Positions 1 to 10,049 of a DNA stretch of 64,000 bases are shown in pieces; within the stretch, counting starts at the first letter, position 1, and every line of letters starts with the position of its first letter. The notes under the pieces are model-generated. The model had not been told where the DNA came from. It searched no databases and worked only from the letters and a program-made list of their open reading frames with translations. Source of the stretch: an uncultured Archangium sp. Lineage in GTDB: Bacteria; Myxococcota; Myxococcia; Myxococcales; Myxococcaceae. The DNA is taken from assembly GCA_903905455.1 (NCBI GenBank), contig CAIVGN010000055.1, positions 1 to 64,000 of the forward strand, read 5' to 3'. A program made the translations under genes and the position numbers.

Positions 1-184
1 CGCGAAGTCACCCCACGTGGCCTTCGACCGGGCGCAAGGGGCCGGCGGCATGGCCTCTTCGGACGCCGGGGTGTGGCTGGCCCAGCCGGGGCTGACGCTG
101 ACGGCCGACGGGTTCGTGATGGACCTCGCCGACGAGCACGCTACCTTCGAGCGGGCGAAGACCGAGTTCCAGGAGGCCCGGTGA
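1..184 (+). CDS. C-terminal end of an unidentified protein (cut by window edge)
   Basis: Only the last 60 codons are present, in the frame that ends with TGA at 182-184. The frame is clearly coding because almost every codon ends in G or C and no stop interrupts it from base 2. The tail is mixed hydrophobic and acidic, ending with a charged helix-like stretch (FERAKTEFQEAR). I do not recognise a family. It is followed after 58 bases by the small flagellar-rod-like gene on the same strand, so the two may be co-transcribed. The real start lies upstream of the window. Confidence 0.6.
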   Translation, partial: AKSPHVAFDRAQGAGGMASSDAGVWLAQPGLTLTADGFVMDLADEHATFERAKTEFQEAR

Positions 185-242
185 CCCGCTGGGTCGCCCG
201 TGCCTCGTTGCGCGACGGTGACGGGCTTGTGAGGCTTCGAGC

Positions 243-497
243 ATGAACGTCTCGGCCTTCAGCAGCGCCATCGGTGGGCTTCAGGCTGCAGAGTCCCAGG
301 TCAGCCGGGCCGCCCAGGAAACCTACGACGCGACGGTGCCCACGGACTCCATCACCCTCTCCAGCGCGCAGCCCGACCTGGTCGACGCCACCACCGACCG
401 CATCACCGGTGAGGCCATGTACCGGGCGAACATCAAGGTGCTGCAGACCGCGGACCAGATGTCGAACGTGCTGCTCGACCTGATCACCCGCGGCTGA
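243..497 (+). CDS. Small orphan protein resembling the flagellar rod/hook C-terminal domain
   Basis: This 84-residue protein starts at an ATG preceded by GAGG eight bases upstream. The N-terminus (MNVSAFSSAIGGLQAAESQV) resembles the N-terminal helix of rod and hook proteins. The C-terminus (YRANIKVLQTADQMSNVLLDL) resembles the conserved FlgB/FlgC/FlgG C-terminal helix, usually of the form Y-x-AN-x-KVIQTADQM. The usual domains between the two ends are missing, so it is a minimal two-helix version; full rod proteins exceed 130 residues. No other flagellar or type III export gene is visible nearby. It could be a repurposed rod-like protein or simply an uncharacterised small protein. The helix resemblance is what I see; any structural role is inference. 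Confidence 0.6.
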   Translation: MNVSAFSSAIGGLQAAESQVSRAAQETYDATVPTDSITLSSAQPDLVDATTDRITGEAMYRANIKVLQTADQMSNVLLDLITRG

Positions 498-575
498 CGC
501 CGACGAATGGCTGCACTCCGGGTCGGCGAGCGGGGTCAGGGGGGCGTCACCACCTTCCACTCCCCAGGGGTTCCC

Positions 576-938
576 ATGATCCGCACCGTGCTGCAGGCCG
601 TCGTGTTCGTCTCGCTGTTCGCCTTCCCCGCGGCCGCCGCCGACTACAAGTGCAGCAACGGGCGCGTCGAGAAGAGCGGCAGCACCCAGTACGCCTACAA
701 GGAATCGTCGAGCGAGATCGTGGTCGAGAAGGGCGGCTCGACCAAGGGCAAGGCCGTCAAGCGCGGCTCCAAGTGGTACGTGGAGATCGGCGGCAGCACC
801 CAGGCCACGTTCGAGAACGGGAAGATCGAGAAGGGCGGCTCGAGCTGGTCGACGGCGAGCGACGCGCAGCGCACCTACGACTGCAACGCTGACGTGGCCA
901 TGACCCTGTGGGTGCTGGCCCAGAAGGGCGCGCTCTGA
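576..938 (+). CDS. Small secreted protein of unknown function
   Basis: Translation from the ATG at 576 gives 120 residues with a classic signal peptide (MIRTVLQAVVFVSLFAFPAAA, cleavage before ADYKC). An in-frame start at 507 would put a polar extension before the signal peptide and is less likely. The mature part is Lys/Gly/Ser-rich and contains three related short repeats built on G-G-S-T or G-G-S-S (EKGGSTKG, EIGGSTQA, EKGGSSWS), suggesting a small repetitive beta-structure. Two cysteines (DYKC near the N-terminus and YDCN near the C-terminus) could form a disulfide in the periplasm or outside the cell. No known family is recognised. It stands alone between the rod-like protein and livM. 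Confidence 0.7.
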   Translation: MIRTVLQAVVFVSLFAFPAAAADYKCSNGRVEKSGSTQYAYKESSSEIVVEKGGSTKGKAVKRGSKWYVEIGGSTQATFENGKIEKGGSSWSTASDAQRTYDCNADVAMTLWVLAQKGAL

Positions 939-991
939 GAGACACGTTCGTTGAGGTGCGCCGAGGGGCGGTGTAGGAGCATCGCCCTCTC

Positions 992-1992
<1,001 letters not shown>

Positions 1993-1996
<4 letters not shown>

Positions 1997-2857
1997 GCGA
2001 GCCCCTGCTGCACGCCAGGAAGGTCTCGATTCGTTTCGGGGGGCTCAAGGCCCTCTCGGAGTTCGACCTCGAGATCCACAAGGGCGACCTGAAGGGGCTC
2101 ATCGGGCCCAACGGCGCGGGCAAGACCACCGCCTTCAACGTACTCACCGGCGTGTACCTCCCCAGCGAGGGCGAGATCTTCGTCGGCGGGCAGAAGGTCA
2201 ATGGGCGGCGGCCGCACCAGATCAACCGCCTGGGCCTGGCGCGCACCTTCCAGAACATCCGGCTCTTCAAGCAGCTCACCGTGCTCGACAACGTGCGCAT
2301 CGCGGTGCTCGCCGACCGCACGCCGCTGTTCGACCGCCCCCGGGTCGAGGCCCTGCGCCGCGGCAACGGGCCGTCGAGGGCGCTGGGTTCGGTGATGGAC
2401 GCGCTCGACAACTACCGCGACTGGTGGCGCGCCCTGCTGCGCACGCCCGCGTACCTGCGCGAGGAAGAGGGCATCGAGCAGCGCGCCCGCGAGCTGCTGG
2501 AGGTGATGGGGCTCTCGCACCGCGTCGACGAGCTGGCGAAGAACCTCCCCTACGGCGAGCAGCGGCGCCTGGAGATCTCCCGCGCGCTCGGGACCCGGCC
2601 CCGGGTGCTGCTCCTCGACGAGCCCGCGGCGGGCATGAATACCCGCGAGAAGGCCGACCTGATGGTGCTCATCCGCGAGCTGCGCAGCCGCTTCGAGCTG
2701 GGCATCCTGGTCATCGAGCACGACATGAAGCTGGTGATGGGCATCTGCGAACACCTCACGGTGCTCGACCACGGCGAGACCATCTCCCGCGGCGAGCCAG
2801 CGGCGGTGCGCGCGGATCCCAAGGTCATCGAGGCGTACCTCGGGGAGGCCCCGGCCC

Positions 2858-2865
<8 letters not shown>
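1993..2865 (+). CDS. livG: LivG, branched-chain amino acid ABC transporter ATPase
   Basis: Cytoplasmic ATPase subunit of 290 residues that powers branched-chain amino acid uptake together with LivF. Visible motifs are Walker A (GPNGAGKTT, about residue 38), the Q-loop region (ARTFQNIRLF), a signature stretch (LPYGEQRRLEISRAL), Walker B (VLLLDEPAAGMN) and the H-loop (VIEHDMKLV). The insertion between the Q-loop and signature (about residues 100-170, including a DNYRDWW segment) is longer than in E. coli LivG. LivG proteins normally carry an insertion here, and the AGMN after Walker B is also characteristic. The GTG start overlaps the livM stop and the end overlaps livF, so the three are translationally coupled. 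Confidence 0.93.
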
Positions 2866-3607
<742 letters not shown>

Positions 3608-5896
3608 TCAGGCCGGGGGCTTGAGCGCCGCCAGCAACGCGTCGCGCACCGCGTCGTTGCTGAAGGGCTTGGCGATGATGTCGGTGGCGTCCTTGAGCGC
3701 GTCGGGCTCGTTGACGAAGCCCGAGAGAATGAACACCGGCAACGTCGCCCACTTCGCGCGAATGCGGCGCAGCACCTCGTCGCCGCGCATCTCGGGCATG
3801 GAGAGGTCGACGAAGCAGGCGTCCACGTCACCCCGGGTCTCGAGCAGCGCCAGCCCTGCGGGCCCGTCCTGCGCCTCGAAGACCTCGATCCCCAGGCGCT
3901 CGAGCAGCCGCCGCAGCGAGCGCCGCACCATGGGCTCGTCGTCGACCAGCAGCACCCGCTTTCCGGTCAGTGGGCGTGCCGGGGCGGAAGGGGGCGGTGA
4001 CTCGGGCACGATTCGCTCCGTGGCAACGGTGGGCATGCAGACGGTGAAGCAGCTGCCTTCACCGAGCTTCGAGGTCCAGGTGAGCTCGCCTTCGAACTCT
4101 CGCACGATCCCCAGCGCCGCGGCGACGCCGAGGCCCGTGCCGCGGCCCGGCTCGCGGGTGGTGAAGAAGGGTTCGCCCAGGTGGCGCATGGTCTGCTCGG
4201 ACATGCCGGTGCCGGTGTCGGTGACCGCGAGGCAGGCCTTCGCACCGACGCGGGCCAGGGCGACGTGCAGCGCGGGGTAGGTGGCCTGTTCCATCGCGTC
4301 GCGCGCGTTGAGGCACAGCGTGAGCAGCACCTGCTGCAGCTCGGTGCGCCGGGCGCGCACCAGCACCGGGGTCGAGGGCAGCGAGGCGGTGATGGAGGTG
4401 CGCTTGTCGAAGGTGCGGCGGCACAGCGCGAGCACGTCGTTGACCAGGGCGGCGCCGTCGACGGTCTCGAGGGCGGTGGGGGCGTCGCGGCGCACCAGGC
4501 GGGTGAGCTGCTTGACCAGCTCGCTGGCGTTCTGGGCCGCGCGCCAGGCGTCGTCGAGGTCGCCCTTCATCGGCTCGGGGGCGTCGGTGCGCAGCCGTTC
4601 GAGGTTGGGCACGATCGCCGAGAGGATGTTGTTGAAGTTGTGGGCCACGCCCGCGGCGAGCAGGCCGAGGCTCTCTTGCCGGTGCCCCTCGCGCAGCCGC
4701 TCCGCGAGTTCGTGCTGGGCGGTCACCTCCAGCAGCAGCCCGTAGACCACCTGGCCGTCCGGTGACTGGCGCGGAGACGAGAAGCGCAGCCGGGCCCAGC
4801 GCCAGGGCCCGCCGGGGGGGCCGACGCGGAGCTCCTCGTCGAGCACGCCGCCGTCCTTCGGGCTTCGCGCGCGCACGGCCCGGACGCGGGTCAGGTCCTC
4901 GGGGTGAAAGCGGCGCCAGAAGGCCTGGGCGTCGCGCATCACCTCCGAGGCGGGCAGGCCGACGATCTCCTGGATGCCCGGGCCGACGTAGGTGAAGACC
5001 TCTTCGCCCGTGCGGCGCGTCAGCTGCTCGAAGACCACGCCGGGCACGGCCTCGGTCATCAACTGGAAGCGCGCGCGCTCGTCCTTGAGCGCCTCGATGG
5101 CGCCGCGCTCCTCGGTCACGTCGGCGAAGGTGGCCACCACGCCGCTGAGCACCCCGCCGGCCGAGAAGCGGATCGGGTCTGCGTTGACGCGCACCCACAG
5201 CTTGTGACCGGCGCGGTGCACGAGCTGAAGGAGCCGCCCGCGGCACGGTTCCCCGGTGCGCAGCGCGACGGCCGTGGGGTACGCGCTGCCAGCGAGCGGC
5301 GCGCCGTGTGCGTCGAACGATTCCCAGGGCGTGGGTTGCTCTGGCGCGGGGTGTCGCGAACGCTTGAAGTATGCGGCGCCCAGCATCGCTTCGGCAGCGT
5401 GGTTGTAGGTCAGCACCTGGCCCTCGGCGCCGAGCACCAGCACGCCTTCGGCCATCACGTTGATCACCGAGCGGTAGTTGGTGTCGCTCAGGCGCAGGGC
5501 GTGGTCGGCGGCGCTCAGCGCCTCGATGCGATCGGTGATGTCACTGAAGGTGGTGACGACCTCGCTCACCTCGCCGGTCGCCGAGAGGCGGGGCCAGGCG
5601 GTCACCTGCAGCCACACCCGCCGGTCGCTCCCGGTGCGGCGCACGCCGAGCACCATGTCGCGCACGATGCGCTTCTCGCGCAGCGCGATGGGCACCGGGT
5701 GCTGGTCACCGGGGCAGGGCGTGCCGTCGGCGCGCACGGCGTCCCACGCGGTGTCGTAGCTCGAGGTCTGGAGTGGGGCCGTGCCACCCAGGCCCAGGAG
5801 CCGCCGGGCGAAGCCGTTGGCGTAGATCATCTGCGTCGTCGCGTCCTGCACGACGATGCCCACTTCGATGCTCTCCACCACCCCCGAGAAGTCCAC
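3608..5896 (-). CDS. Hybrid sensor histidine kinase (three PAS domains, HisKA, HATPase, receiver)
   Basis: A soluble hybrid kinase of about 762 residues. Order: PAS (from residue 5), PAS (about 135-250), PAS/PAC (about 260-400, with FHPEDLTRVR), dimerisation/phosphoacceptor domain with His419 in GVAHNFNNIL, an ATP-binding domain (NARDAM, VTDTGTGMS, GRGTGLGVA, to about 622) and a receiver (647-762) with DDE at its start, phosphoacceptor Asp697 (VDLSMPEM) and the conserved Lys in IAKPF. No membrane segment is seen, so it probably senses a cytoplasmic or membrane-proximal signal through the PAS domains. The start is uncertain: I chose GTG at 5896, just after the upstream gene stops at 5919, because the frame upstream of it loses protein character. 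It is the last gene of a minus-strand run starting with nagZ. Confidence 0.85.
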   Translation of the reverse strand: MDFSGVVESIEVGIVVQDATTQMIYANGFARRLLGLGGTAPLQTSSYDTAWDAVRADGTPCPGDQHPVPIALREKRIVRDMVLGVRRTGSDRRVWLQVTAWPRLSATGEVSEVVTTFSDITDRIEALSAADHALRLSDTNYRSVINVMAEGVLVLGAEGQVLTYNHAAEAMLGAAYFKRSRHPAPEQPTPWESFDAHGAPLAGSAYPTAVALRTGEPCRGRLLQLVHRAGHKLWVRVNADPIRFSAGGVLSGVVATFADVTEERGAIEALKDERARFQLMTEAVPGVVFEQLTRRTGEEVFTYVGPGIQEIVGLPASEVMRDAQAFWRRFHPEDLTRVRAVRARSPKDGGVLDEELRVGPPGGPWRWARLRFSSPRQSPDGQVVYGLLLEVTAQHELAERLREGHRQESLGLLAAGVAHNFNNILSAIVPNLERLRTDAPEPMKGDLDDAWRAAQNASELVKQLTRLVRRDAPTALETVDGAALVNDVLALCRRTFDKRTSITASLPSTPVLVRARRTELQQVLLTLCLNARDAMEQATYPALHVALARVGAKACLAVTDTGTGMSEQTMRHLGEPFFTTREPGRGTGLGVAAALGIVREFEGELTWTSKLGEGSCFTVCMPTVATERIVPESPPPSAPARPLTGKRVLLVDDEPMVRRSLRRLLERLGIEVFEAQDGPAGLALLETRGDVDACFVDLSMPEMRGDEVLRRIRAKWATLPVFILSGFVNEPDALKDATDIIAKPFSNDAVRDALLAALKPPA

Positions 5897-5918
5897 GAGC
5901 GGCAGCGTACTGGTGCCG

Positions 5919-6347
5919 TCAGCGATCGCCAGCCGTTGTCTGTTCTGGGCTCGGCGGGGCCACCAGCACGCCCGAGTGGCGTCCGTAGGTGACGGTGTAG
6001 GTCTGCTCGGCGCAGAGCGCGGGCCAGGGGTTGTAGAGCACGTACTCGACGAAGCGACCGCTGGGCAGGCGCAGCGAATAGCCCGAGCGCCGCGACTTGA
6101 GGGGGCGGGCGCCGCGGCCCTCGAGCGCCTGGCCGCGCACCGCGTCGGCGAGGCCCAGGCCCGCGGCCCAGGCGACCGAGAGCGCGGCGATGACCAGGAA
6201 GCCGGCCCCGCTGAGCCGCGCCAGCAGGTGCCAGTGCCAGCGGCTCCACGCACCCTGGGCGAGGAAGAGGAACAGCGCCGAGAGCGAGAGGAGGAGCCCG
6301 GCCTTCGCGGCGAGCGCGAGGCGGAAGCGAGGCGCGATGCGGATCAT
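5919..6347 (-). CDS. Small membrane protein of unknown function
   Basis: A 142-residue protein with two hydrophobic helices (about residues 11-32, LALAAKAGLLLSLSALFLFL, and 43-66) followed by a soluble C-terminal part of about 70 residues rich in Arg, Tyr and Val. The start is the ATG whose last bases overlap the stop of the upstream beta-propeller gene (ATGA), which argues for translational coupling and against a longer start upstream. The next gene downstream is the hybrid kinase, so this protein could be a membrane partner of that kinase, but that is inference from position only. No family is recognised. Confidence 0.72.
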   Translation of the reverse strand: MIRIAPRFRLALAAKAGLLLSLSALFLFLAQGAWSRWHWHLLARLSGAGFLVIAALSVAWAAGLGLADAVRGQALEGRGARPLKSRRSGYSLRLPSGRFVEYVLYNPWPALCAEQTYTVTYGRHSGVLVAPPSPEQTTAGDR

Positions 6348-7252
6348 GGCAGCGGGAGGTGGACCCACTGGGCCGGGTCCTGGCCCCGGTCGAAGACCAC
6401 CACCAGTTGCTTGCCATCGGGGCTCAGGCTCAGGCCCTCAGGCTTGAGGCCCAGGAAGCGGTGCAGGAGCACGGGCTTGCCGTCGGGCGCGTCGAGGCGC
6501 CACACCGCGCCGCCGCCGTCGGGCTTGCCGGACTTGGGCGCGTTGGCCGCCAAGACCAGCCGGCCGTCGGGGAGGAAGAGGAGATCGGTCACCCCCTCGG
6601 GCACGGACACCTGGTCGGGCCCCGGCACCTCGAGCTTCGGCCTCGACCACACCACCGGGGCCGCGGGGGCGCCCTTGAAGACCGCGGCGATGTCGGGGAT
6701 GCGCACGATGGCTGCGCGCCCGGTGTCGTCGAGCGGCGCCTTGAGGCCCACGAAGAGCGCGCCTTCGCGAAAGGCGAGCGCCTCGACGTCGAGCTCGTCG
6801 TCGTGGCCGGTGACCAGGGTGTCGAGGGGCAGGGTCGAGAGATCGAAGCGCCCCTTCACCGAGAGCCGCTCGCCGTCCAGCGCCAGCCACAACAACTGCC
6901 GGCGCGCGGGCTTCGACTTCCCGTTGCGGGAACGGGAATGGGAGGTGGTGAGGAAGAACGTGCCCGGCGGCCCGGGGGTGATGCTCTCGCCGTCATCGAG
7001 CGACTCGAGGCCCTCGAGCACCCTCGGCGCGGGGTCGAAGTGGCCCTCGGCGTCGAAGGTGTAGAGCCACGGCGCGTGCCAGCTGGGCGTGTCGAGCAGC
7101 CCGGTGTCGTCGCTCACCGTGAGGTACCTCGAGAGTGACGGCACCCAGGTCAGGCCGCTCAACTCGGGGGGGCACGACTTCGCGGTCAGCGCCCCGGGCA
7201 CGCTCAGCTCGACGGGGGTCGCGGCCAACAGGGTGAGCGCCAGGAGCCACAT
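6344..7252 (-). CDS. Secreted beta-propeller protein (DUF3616 / phytase-esterase-like)
   Basis: A 302-residue protein with a short signal peptide (MWLLALTLLAATPVEL). The rest shows repeated four-strand blade patterns with recurring motifs such as GLTWVPSLSRYLTVSDD, DDELDVEALAFREGALFVGL, GVTDLLFLPDGRLVLAAN and GLKPEGLSLSPDGKQLVV. These 'E-A-L-A / G-L-S-x-D-G' features are typical of the DUF3616 and esterase-like-phytase propeller families. No catalytic activity can be assigned. It probably acts in the periplasm or outside. The ATG lies two bases after the nagZ stop with GAGG upstream, so it is in an operon with nagZ; its own stop overlaps the next start. Confidence 0.75.
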   Translation of the reverse strand: MWLLALTLLAATPVELSVPGALTAKSCPPELSGLTWVPSLSRYLTVSDDTGLLDTPSWHAPWLYTFDAEGHFDPAPRVLEGLESLDDGESITPGPPGTFFLTTSHSRSRNGKSKPARRQLLWLALDGERLSVKGRFDLSTLPLDTLVTGHDDELDVEALAFREGALFVGLKAPLDDTGRAAIVRIPDIAAVFKGAPAAPVVWSRPKLEVPGPDQVSVPEGVTDLLFLPDGRLVLAANAPKSGKPDGGGAVWRLDAPDGKPVLLHRFLGLKPEGLSLSPDGKQLVVVFDRGQDPAQWVHLPLP

Positions 7253-7254
7253 GC

Positions 7255-8340
7255 TCAGACCTCCGTGGGGTCGCGGCCGACGAAGGTGTCGAGGCTCAAG
7301 CCCTGGGCCAGCGCGGCGTGGGCGGGCGTGCCCAGCGTACCGAGCAGGTCTTCGGGGCCGTGCACGAAGCGGCGGGCGAGAGCGGCCATGCGGGCCTTCG
7401 CCTCGTCGAGGCGCGCGCGAGAGACCCGGCCCGACTCCACCGCGGCGACCAGCGCCCCGATGGCGCGGCGCTGCACGCCGGGGTGGTGGCACACGAGGAA
7501 GCAGTCGACGCCGGCGATGACGCCGTCGACCACCGCGCGCTCCACCGAGAAGTGCTCGCTGATGGCCTTCATCTCCAGATCGTCGCTGACCACCACGCCC
7601 TGGAAGCCGAGCTCCTTTCGCAAGAGGCCGTCCATCACCGGGGTGCTCATGGTGGCGGGCACGCCGGGATCGAGGGCGTCGAAGATGACGTGCGCGGTCA
7701 TCACCGAGGCGAGGCCGGCCTTCGCGTAGGCGGCGAAGGGCAGCAGCTCGACCCGGCGCAGGCGCTCGAGCGCGTGGGGCAACGAGGGCAGCTGGAGGTG
7801 CGAGTCCTGCGAGGTGTCGCCGTGCCCGGGGAAGTGCTTGGCGCACGAGCCCACGCCGCCGGCCTCGAGCCCGCGCGCCAGGGCCACGCCGAGCCGCGCC
7901 ACCTCGGCCGGGTCGCGGTGGAACGAGCGATCGCCGATGACCGGGTTCGCGGGGTTGGTGTCCACGTCGAGCACCGGGGCGAAGTCGACGTCGAAGCCGA
8001 GCGCGCGCACCTCGAGGGCGAGCAGGCGGCCGGCGCGCTCCACCAGGGCGGCGTCACCGGTCAGGCCCAGCTGGCGCATCGGGGGCAGCGAGGTGAAGGG
8101 CGCGCCCCGCAGCCTCGCCACGCGCCCGCCTTCCTGGTCGATCGACGCCAGCAGCGGTCGCGCGGCGTGGGCCTTGAGCGAGCGCACCAGCTGGGCGACC
8201 TGGGCCGCCGACTCGACGTTGCGCTTGAAGAGGATGACGCCGCCCACGCCCTCGTCGATGAGCTGCAGGACCTCGCGATCGGGGACGGTACCGGGGAAGC
8301 CGATGACGAAGAGGCTGGCGCACTCACGAAAGAGACTCAT
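7255..8340 (-). CDS. nagZ: Beta-N-acetylhexosaminidase NagZ (glycoside hydrolase family 3)
   Basis: Cytosolic GH3 enzyme that removes N-acetylglucosamine from muropeptides during peptidoglycan recycling. Visible hallmarks are the substrate-binding IDQEGGRVARL, the loop carrying the conserved acid/base His (KHFPGHGDT) and the nucleophile segment VVSDDLEMKAI. The length (361 residues from the ATG at 8340) agrees with the family. An in-frame ATG at 8373 would add 11 residues and overlap the promoter of the divergent methyltransferase gene, so I prefer 8340. It is the first gene of a minus-strand operon with the propeller protein, the small membrane protein and probably the hybrid kinase. In other bacteria NagZ products can signal cell-wall stress; a link with the downstream kinase is speculation. 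Confidence 0.9.
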   Translation of the reverse strand: MSLFRECASLFVIGFPGTVPDREVLQLIDEGVGGVILFKRNVESAAQVAQLVRSLKAHAARPLLASIDQEGGRVARLRGAPFTSLPPMRQLGLTGDAALVERAGRLLALEVRALGFDVDFAPVLDVDTNPANPVIGDRSFHRDPAEVARLGVALARGLEAGGVGSCAKHFPGHGDTSQDSHLQLPSLPHALERLRRVELLPFAAYAKAGLASVMTAHVIFDALDPGVPATMSTPVMDGLLRKELGFQGVVVSDDLEMKAISEHFSVERAVVDGVIAGVDCFLVCHHPGVQRRAIGALVAAVESGRVSRARLDEAKARMAALARRFVHGPEDLLGTLGTPAHAALAQGLSLDTFVGRDPTEV

Positions 8341-8378
8341 GGAGCGGGGGTTGTACGGCTGCGTTATGAGCACGGCAA

Positions 8379-9011
8379 ATGATGCGCTCGTTGCTGGTCG
8401 TTTCGTTGCTCCTCGTCGGCTGCCCGACCCCCCATCACGCGCAGCACGGCTTCGATGACGCCGACGCCTGGGCGGCCCGCTTCGAAGACCCCAACCGTGA
8501 CGCCTGGCAGAAGCCCGAGGAGGTGCTCTCGACGTTGGCGCTGACGCCCGACGCGACGGTGGCCGACATCGGCTCGGCGACGGGCTACTTCCCGGTGCGC
8601 TTCGCCAAGGCGGTGCCCCGGGGCCACGTGTACGGCATGGACATCGAGAGCTCGATGGTCGAGTTCCTCAACAAGCGCGCCGACCGCGAAGCGCTGACCA
8701 ACTTGAGCTCGCACCTCGCCGAGTTCGCCGACGCGAAGATCCCCGCGCCGGTGGACCTCATCGTGATGGTCAACACGTACCACCACATCGAGCAGCGCCC
8801 GGCGTACTTCACCAGGCTGGCGGGCTCGCTCAAGCCCGGGGGGCGGTTGGCGATCATCGACTTCACCACGGCCTCGAAGATGGGCCCCGTCGCCGAGGCG
8901 AAGGTGTCCCAGGCGCAGGTCGAGGCCGAGCTCAAGGAAGCGGGCTACACGCTGGCCAGCTCCCCCTCGTTTCTGCCCGAGCAGTTCTTCCTCGTCTTCA
9001 CCCGCCCGTGA
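8379..9011 (+). CDS. Class I SAM-dependent methyltransferase with a lipoprotein signal
   Basis: A 210-residue protein. The first 15 residues form a lipoprotein signal (SLLVVSLLLVGC, lipobox LVGC) and the remainder is a seven-strand methyltransferase fold. The AdoMet-binding motif I is VADIGSATGYFPVRFA, the acidic strand-2 end is MDIESSMVEFL, and the post-motif segments are DLIVMVNTYHHIE and LKPGGRLAIIDF. The HHIE and KPGGR motifs resemble methyltransferases of the UbiE/Methyltransf_11 type. Such lipoprotein-tagged methyltransferases are odd because AdoMet is cytoplasmic. Either the N-terminus is not processed or an internal start is used, although no good one is seen before motif I. Its stop overlaps the start of the next gene (GTGA). 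Confidence 0.8.
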   Translation: MMRSLLVVSLLLVGCPTPHHAQHGFDDADAWAARFEDPNRDAWQKPEEVLSTLALTPDATVADIGSATGYFPVRFAKAVPRGHVYGMDIESSMVEFLNKRADREALTNLSSHLAEFADAKIPAPVDLIVMVNTYHHIEQRPAYFTRLAGSLKPGGRLAIIDFTTASKMGPVAEAKVSQAQVEAELKEAGYTLASSPSFLPEQFFLVFTRP

Positions 9012-9937
9012 GCATGGAGAGCCAGTGGTCGCTGGGCGATGCCGAGGCGACGCACCGCGAGTTCCCGCGCACCTTCTCGATCCCCCGAGGGGCCGTGCGC
9101 CGGGCGTTGCCCGCGGGGTGCCGGGTGAAGCTCGTCTTCCGCTTGAAGAAGCCGGTCCCTGGAGGCCCCCGGGCCGAGCGGCTGTGGTGCCGCGTGCTGG
9201 AGCAGCAGGGCGAGACCTACGTGGGCGAACTGCTCGACCGGCCCGAGTCACTCACCGATCTCGCTCCGGGCTCGCGGGTGCGCTTCGAGGCGCGGCACGT
9301 CGCCGCGGTCACCTGGGCCGAAGCGCGCCCCATGCGCCCGCTGGTGGGCGCGGACCTGGGCGTACTGCGCGATGGGCTGCAGCCCGCGTGGCTGGCGCGC
9401 GTGGATCCGGTCGATGGCCAGGACAGCGGGTGGCGCGTGTTCTCCGCGCCCGTTCCCGGGGCGCGGGTGCGCGCGGTGACGGCGACGCGCTTGTTCGAGG
9501 CCTGGCCGCCGCTGGACACGGTGCTCGACGGCGCGACCTCCGGCGTGTGGAGCTGGAGCGAGGACGCGCTCGAGTTCGTCACCGCGCCCGCGCTCCCCGA
9601 AGCGCTGCAGCAGGCGCTCTCAGGTGGGCTGGGGCGACTGCACCGCGAGCCCGCACCGCCCGAGCACCAGGCGGTCGTCTCCCGCGCCGTGCTCGATCGC
9701 TTCCCCTTGCGCGCCGAGCGCCTGCCGCCCTCGAAGGCGCGCGAGGCAGACAGCGGCTGGTGCTTCTTCGTGGGCGATGAGACCGCCGCGCAGCTCGACG
9801 ACGCGAACACCTTCACCGCCGTCGCGCTGGGCCGCTTGATGGTGCTCTACCCGGTCCTCGAGCGACTCACCGGCGAGCCTGGGGAATACGCCTGGGAATG
9901 GGACGACGCGCTGGGGGACTACCGCCGCTCGGAGTGA
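9008..9937 (+). CDS. DUF2314 plus two DUF2185 (Imm33-like) domain fusion protein
   Basis: A soluble protein of about 309 residues without signal or membrane segments. Residues about 10-110 look like DUF2314 ([43 protein letters not shown]). Two segments then resemble DUF2185/Imm33: one around [11 protein letters not shown] to [13 protein letters not shown] (about 145-205), and a better match at the C-terminus around [11 protein letters not shown] to [11 protein letters not shown] (about 250-305). Both families occur in polymorphic-toxin immunity contexts, but no toxin gene is next to it. The GTG start overlaps the methyltransferase stop; ATG at 9014 is equally possible. Coupling with the methyltransferase suggests a shared function that cannot be named. 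Confidence 0.65.
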   Translation: MSMESQWSLGDAEATHREFPRTFSIPRGAVRRALPAGCRVKLVFRLKKPVPGGPRAERLWCRVLEQQGETYVGELLDRPESLTDLAPGSRVRFEARHVAAVTWAEARPMRPLVGADLGVLRDGLQPAWLARVDPVDGQDSGWRVFSAPVPGARVRAVTATRLFEAWPPLDTVLDGATSGVWSWSEDALEFVTAPALPEALQQALSGGLGRLHREPAPPEHQAVVSRAVLDRFPLRAERLPPSKAREADSGWCFFVGDETAAQLDDANTFTAVALGRLMVLYPVLERLTGEPGEYAWEWDDALGDYRRSE

Positions 9938-9983
9938 GGCGCAGGGGTGGGGGCGAGCCTCACGAGTCGCCGAATACCCCGGA

Positions 9984-10004
9984 GGGTGGGACTTTTTCTC
10001 ACCC
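9984..10004 (+). promoter_or_regulatory. Hairpin in the leader of the lipoprotein operon
   Basis: An inverted repeat GGGTGGGA / TCTCACCC (eight pairs including one G-T) closes a five-base T-rich loop. It lies 46 bases before the ATG at 10050, in a short AT-richer gap. It has no T-run after it, so it is unlikely to be a simple terminator. It could be a leader structure or an operator. Confidence 0.3.
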
Positions 10005-10049
10005 ATTTCGTGTTTCATCCGGCCGGGGCTCCTGAAGCACAATGCCCGG

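Noticed and set aside
243-497. Part of a flagellar operon
   Set aside because: No other flagellar structural, export or motor gene is present in the window.
5897-6253. Upstream extension of the hybrid kinase to 6253
   Set aside because: The extra residues are the shadow of the small membrane protein gene, which has a better start and two membrane helices.
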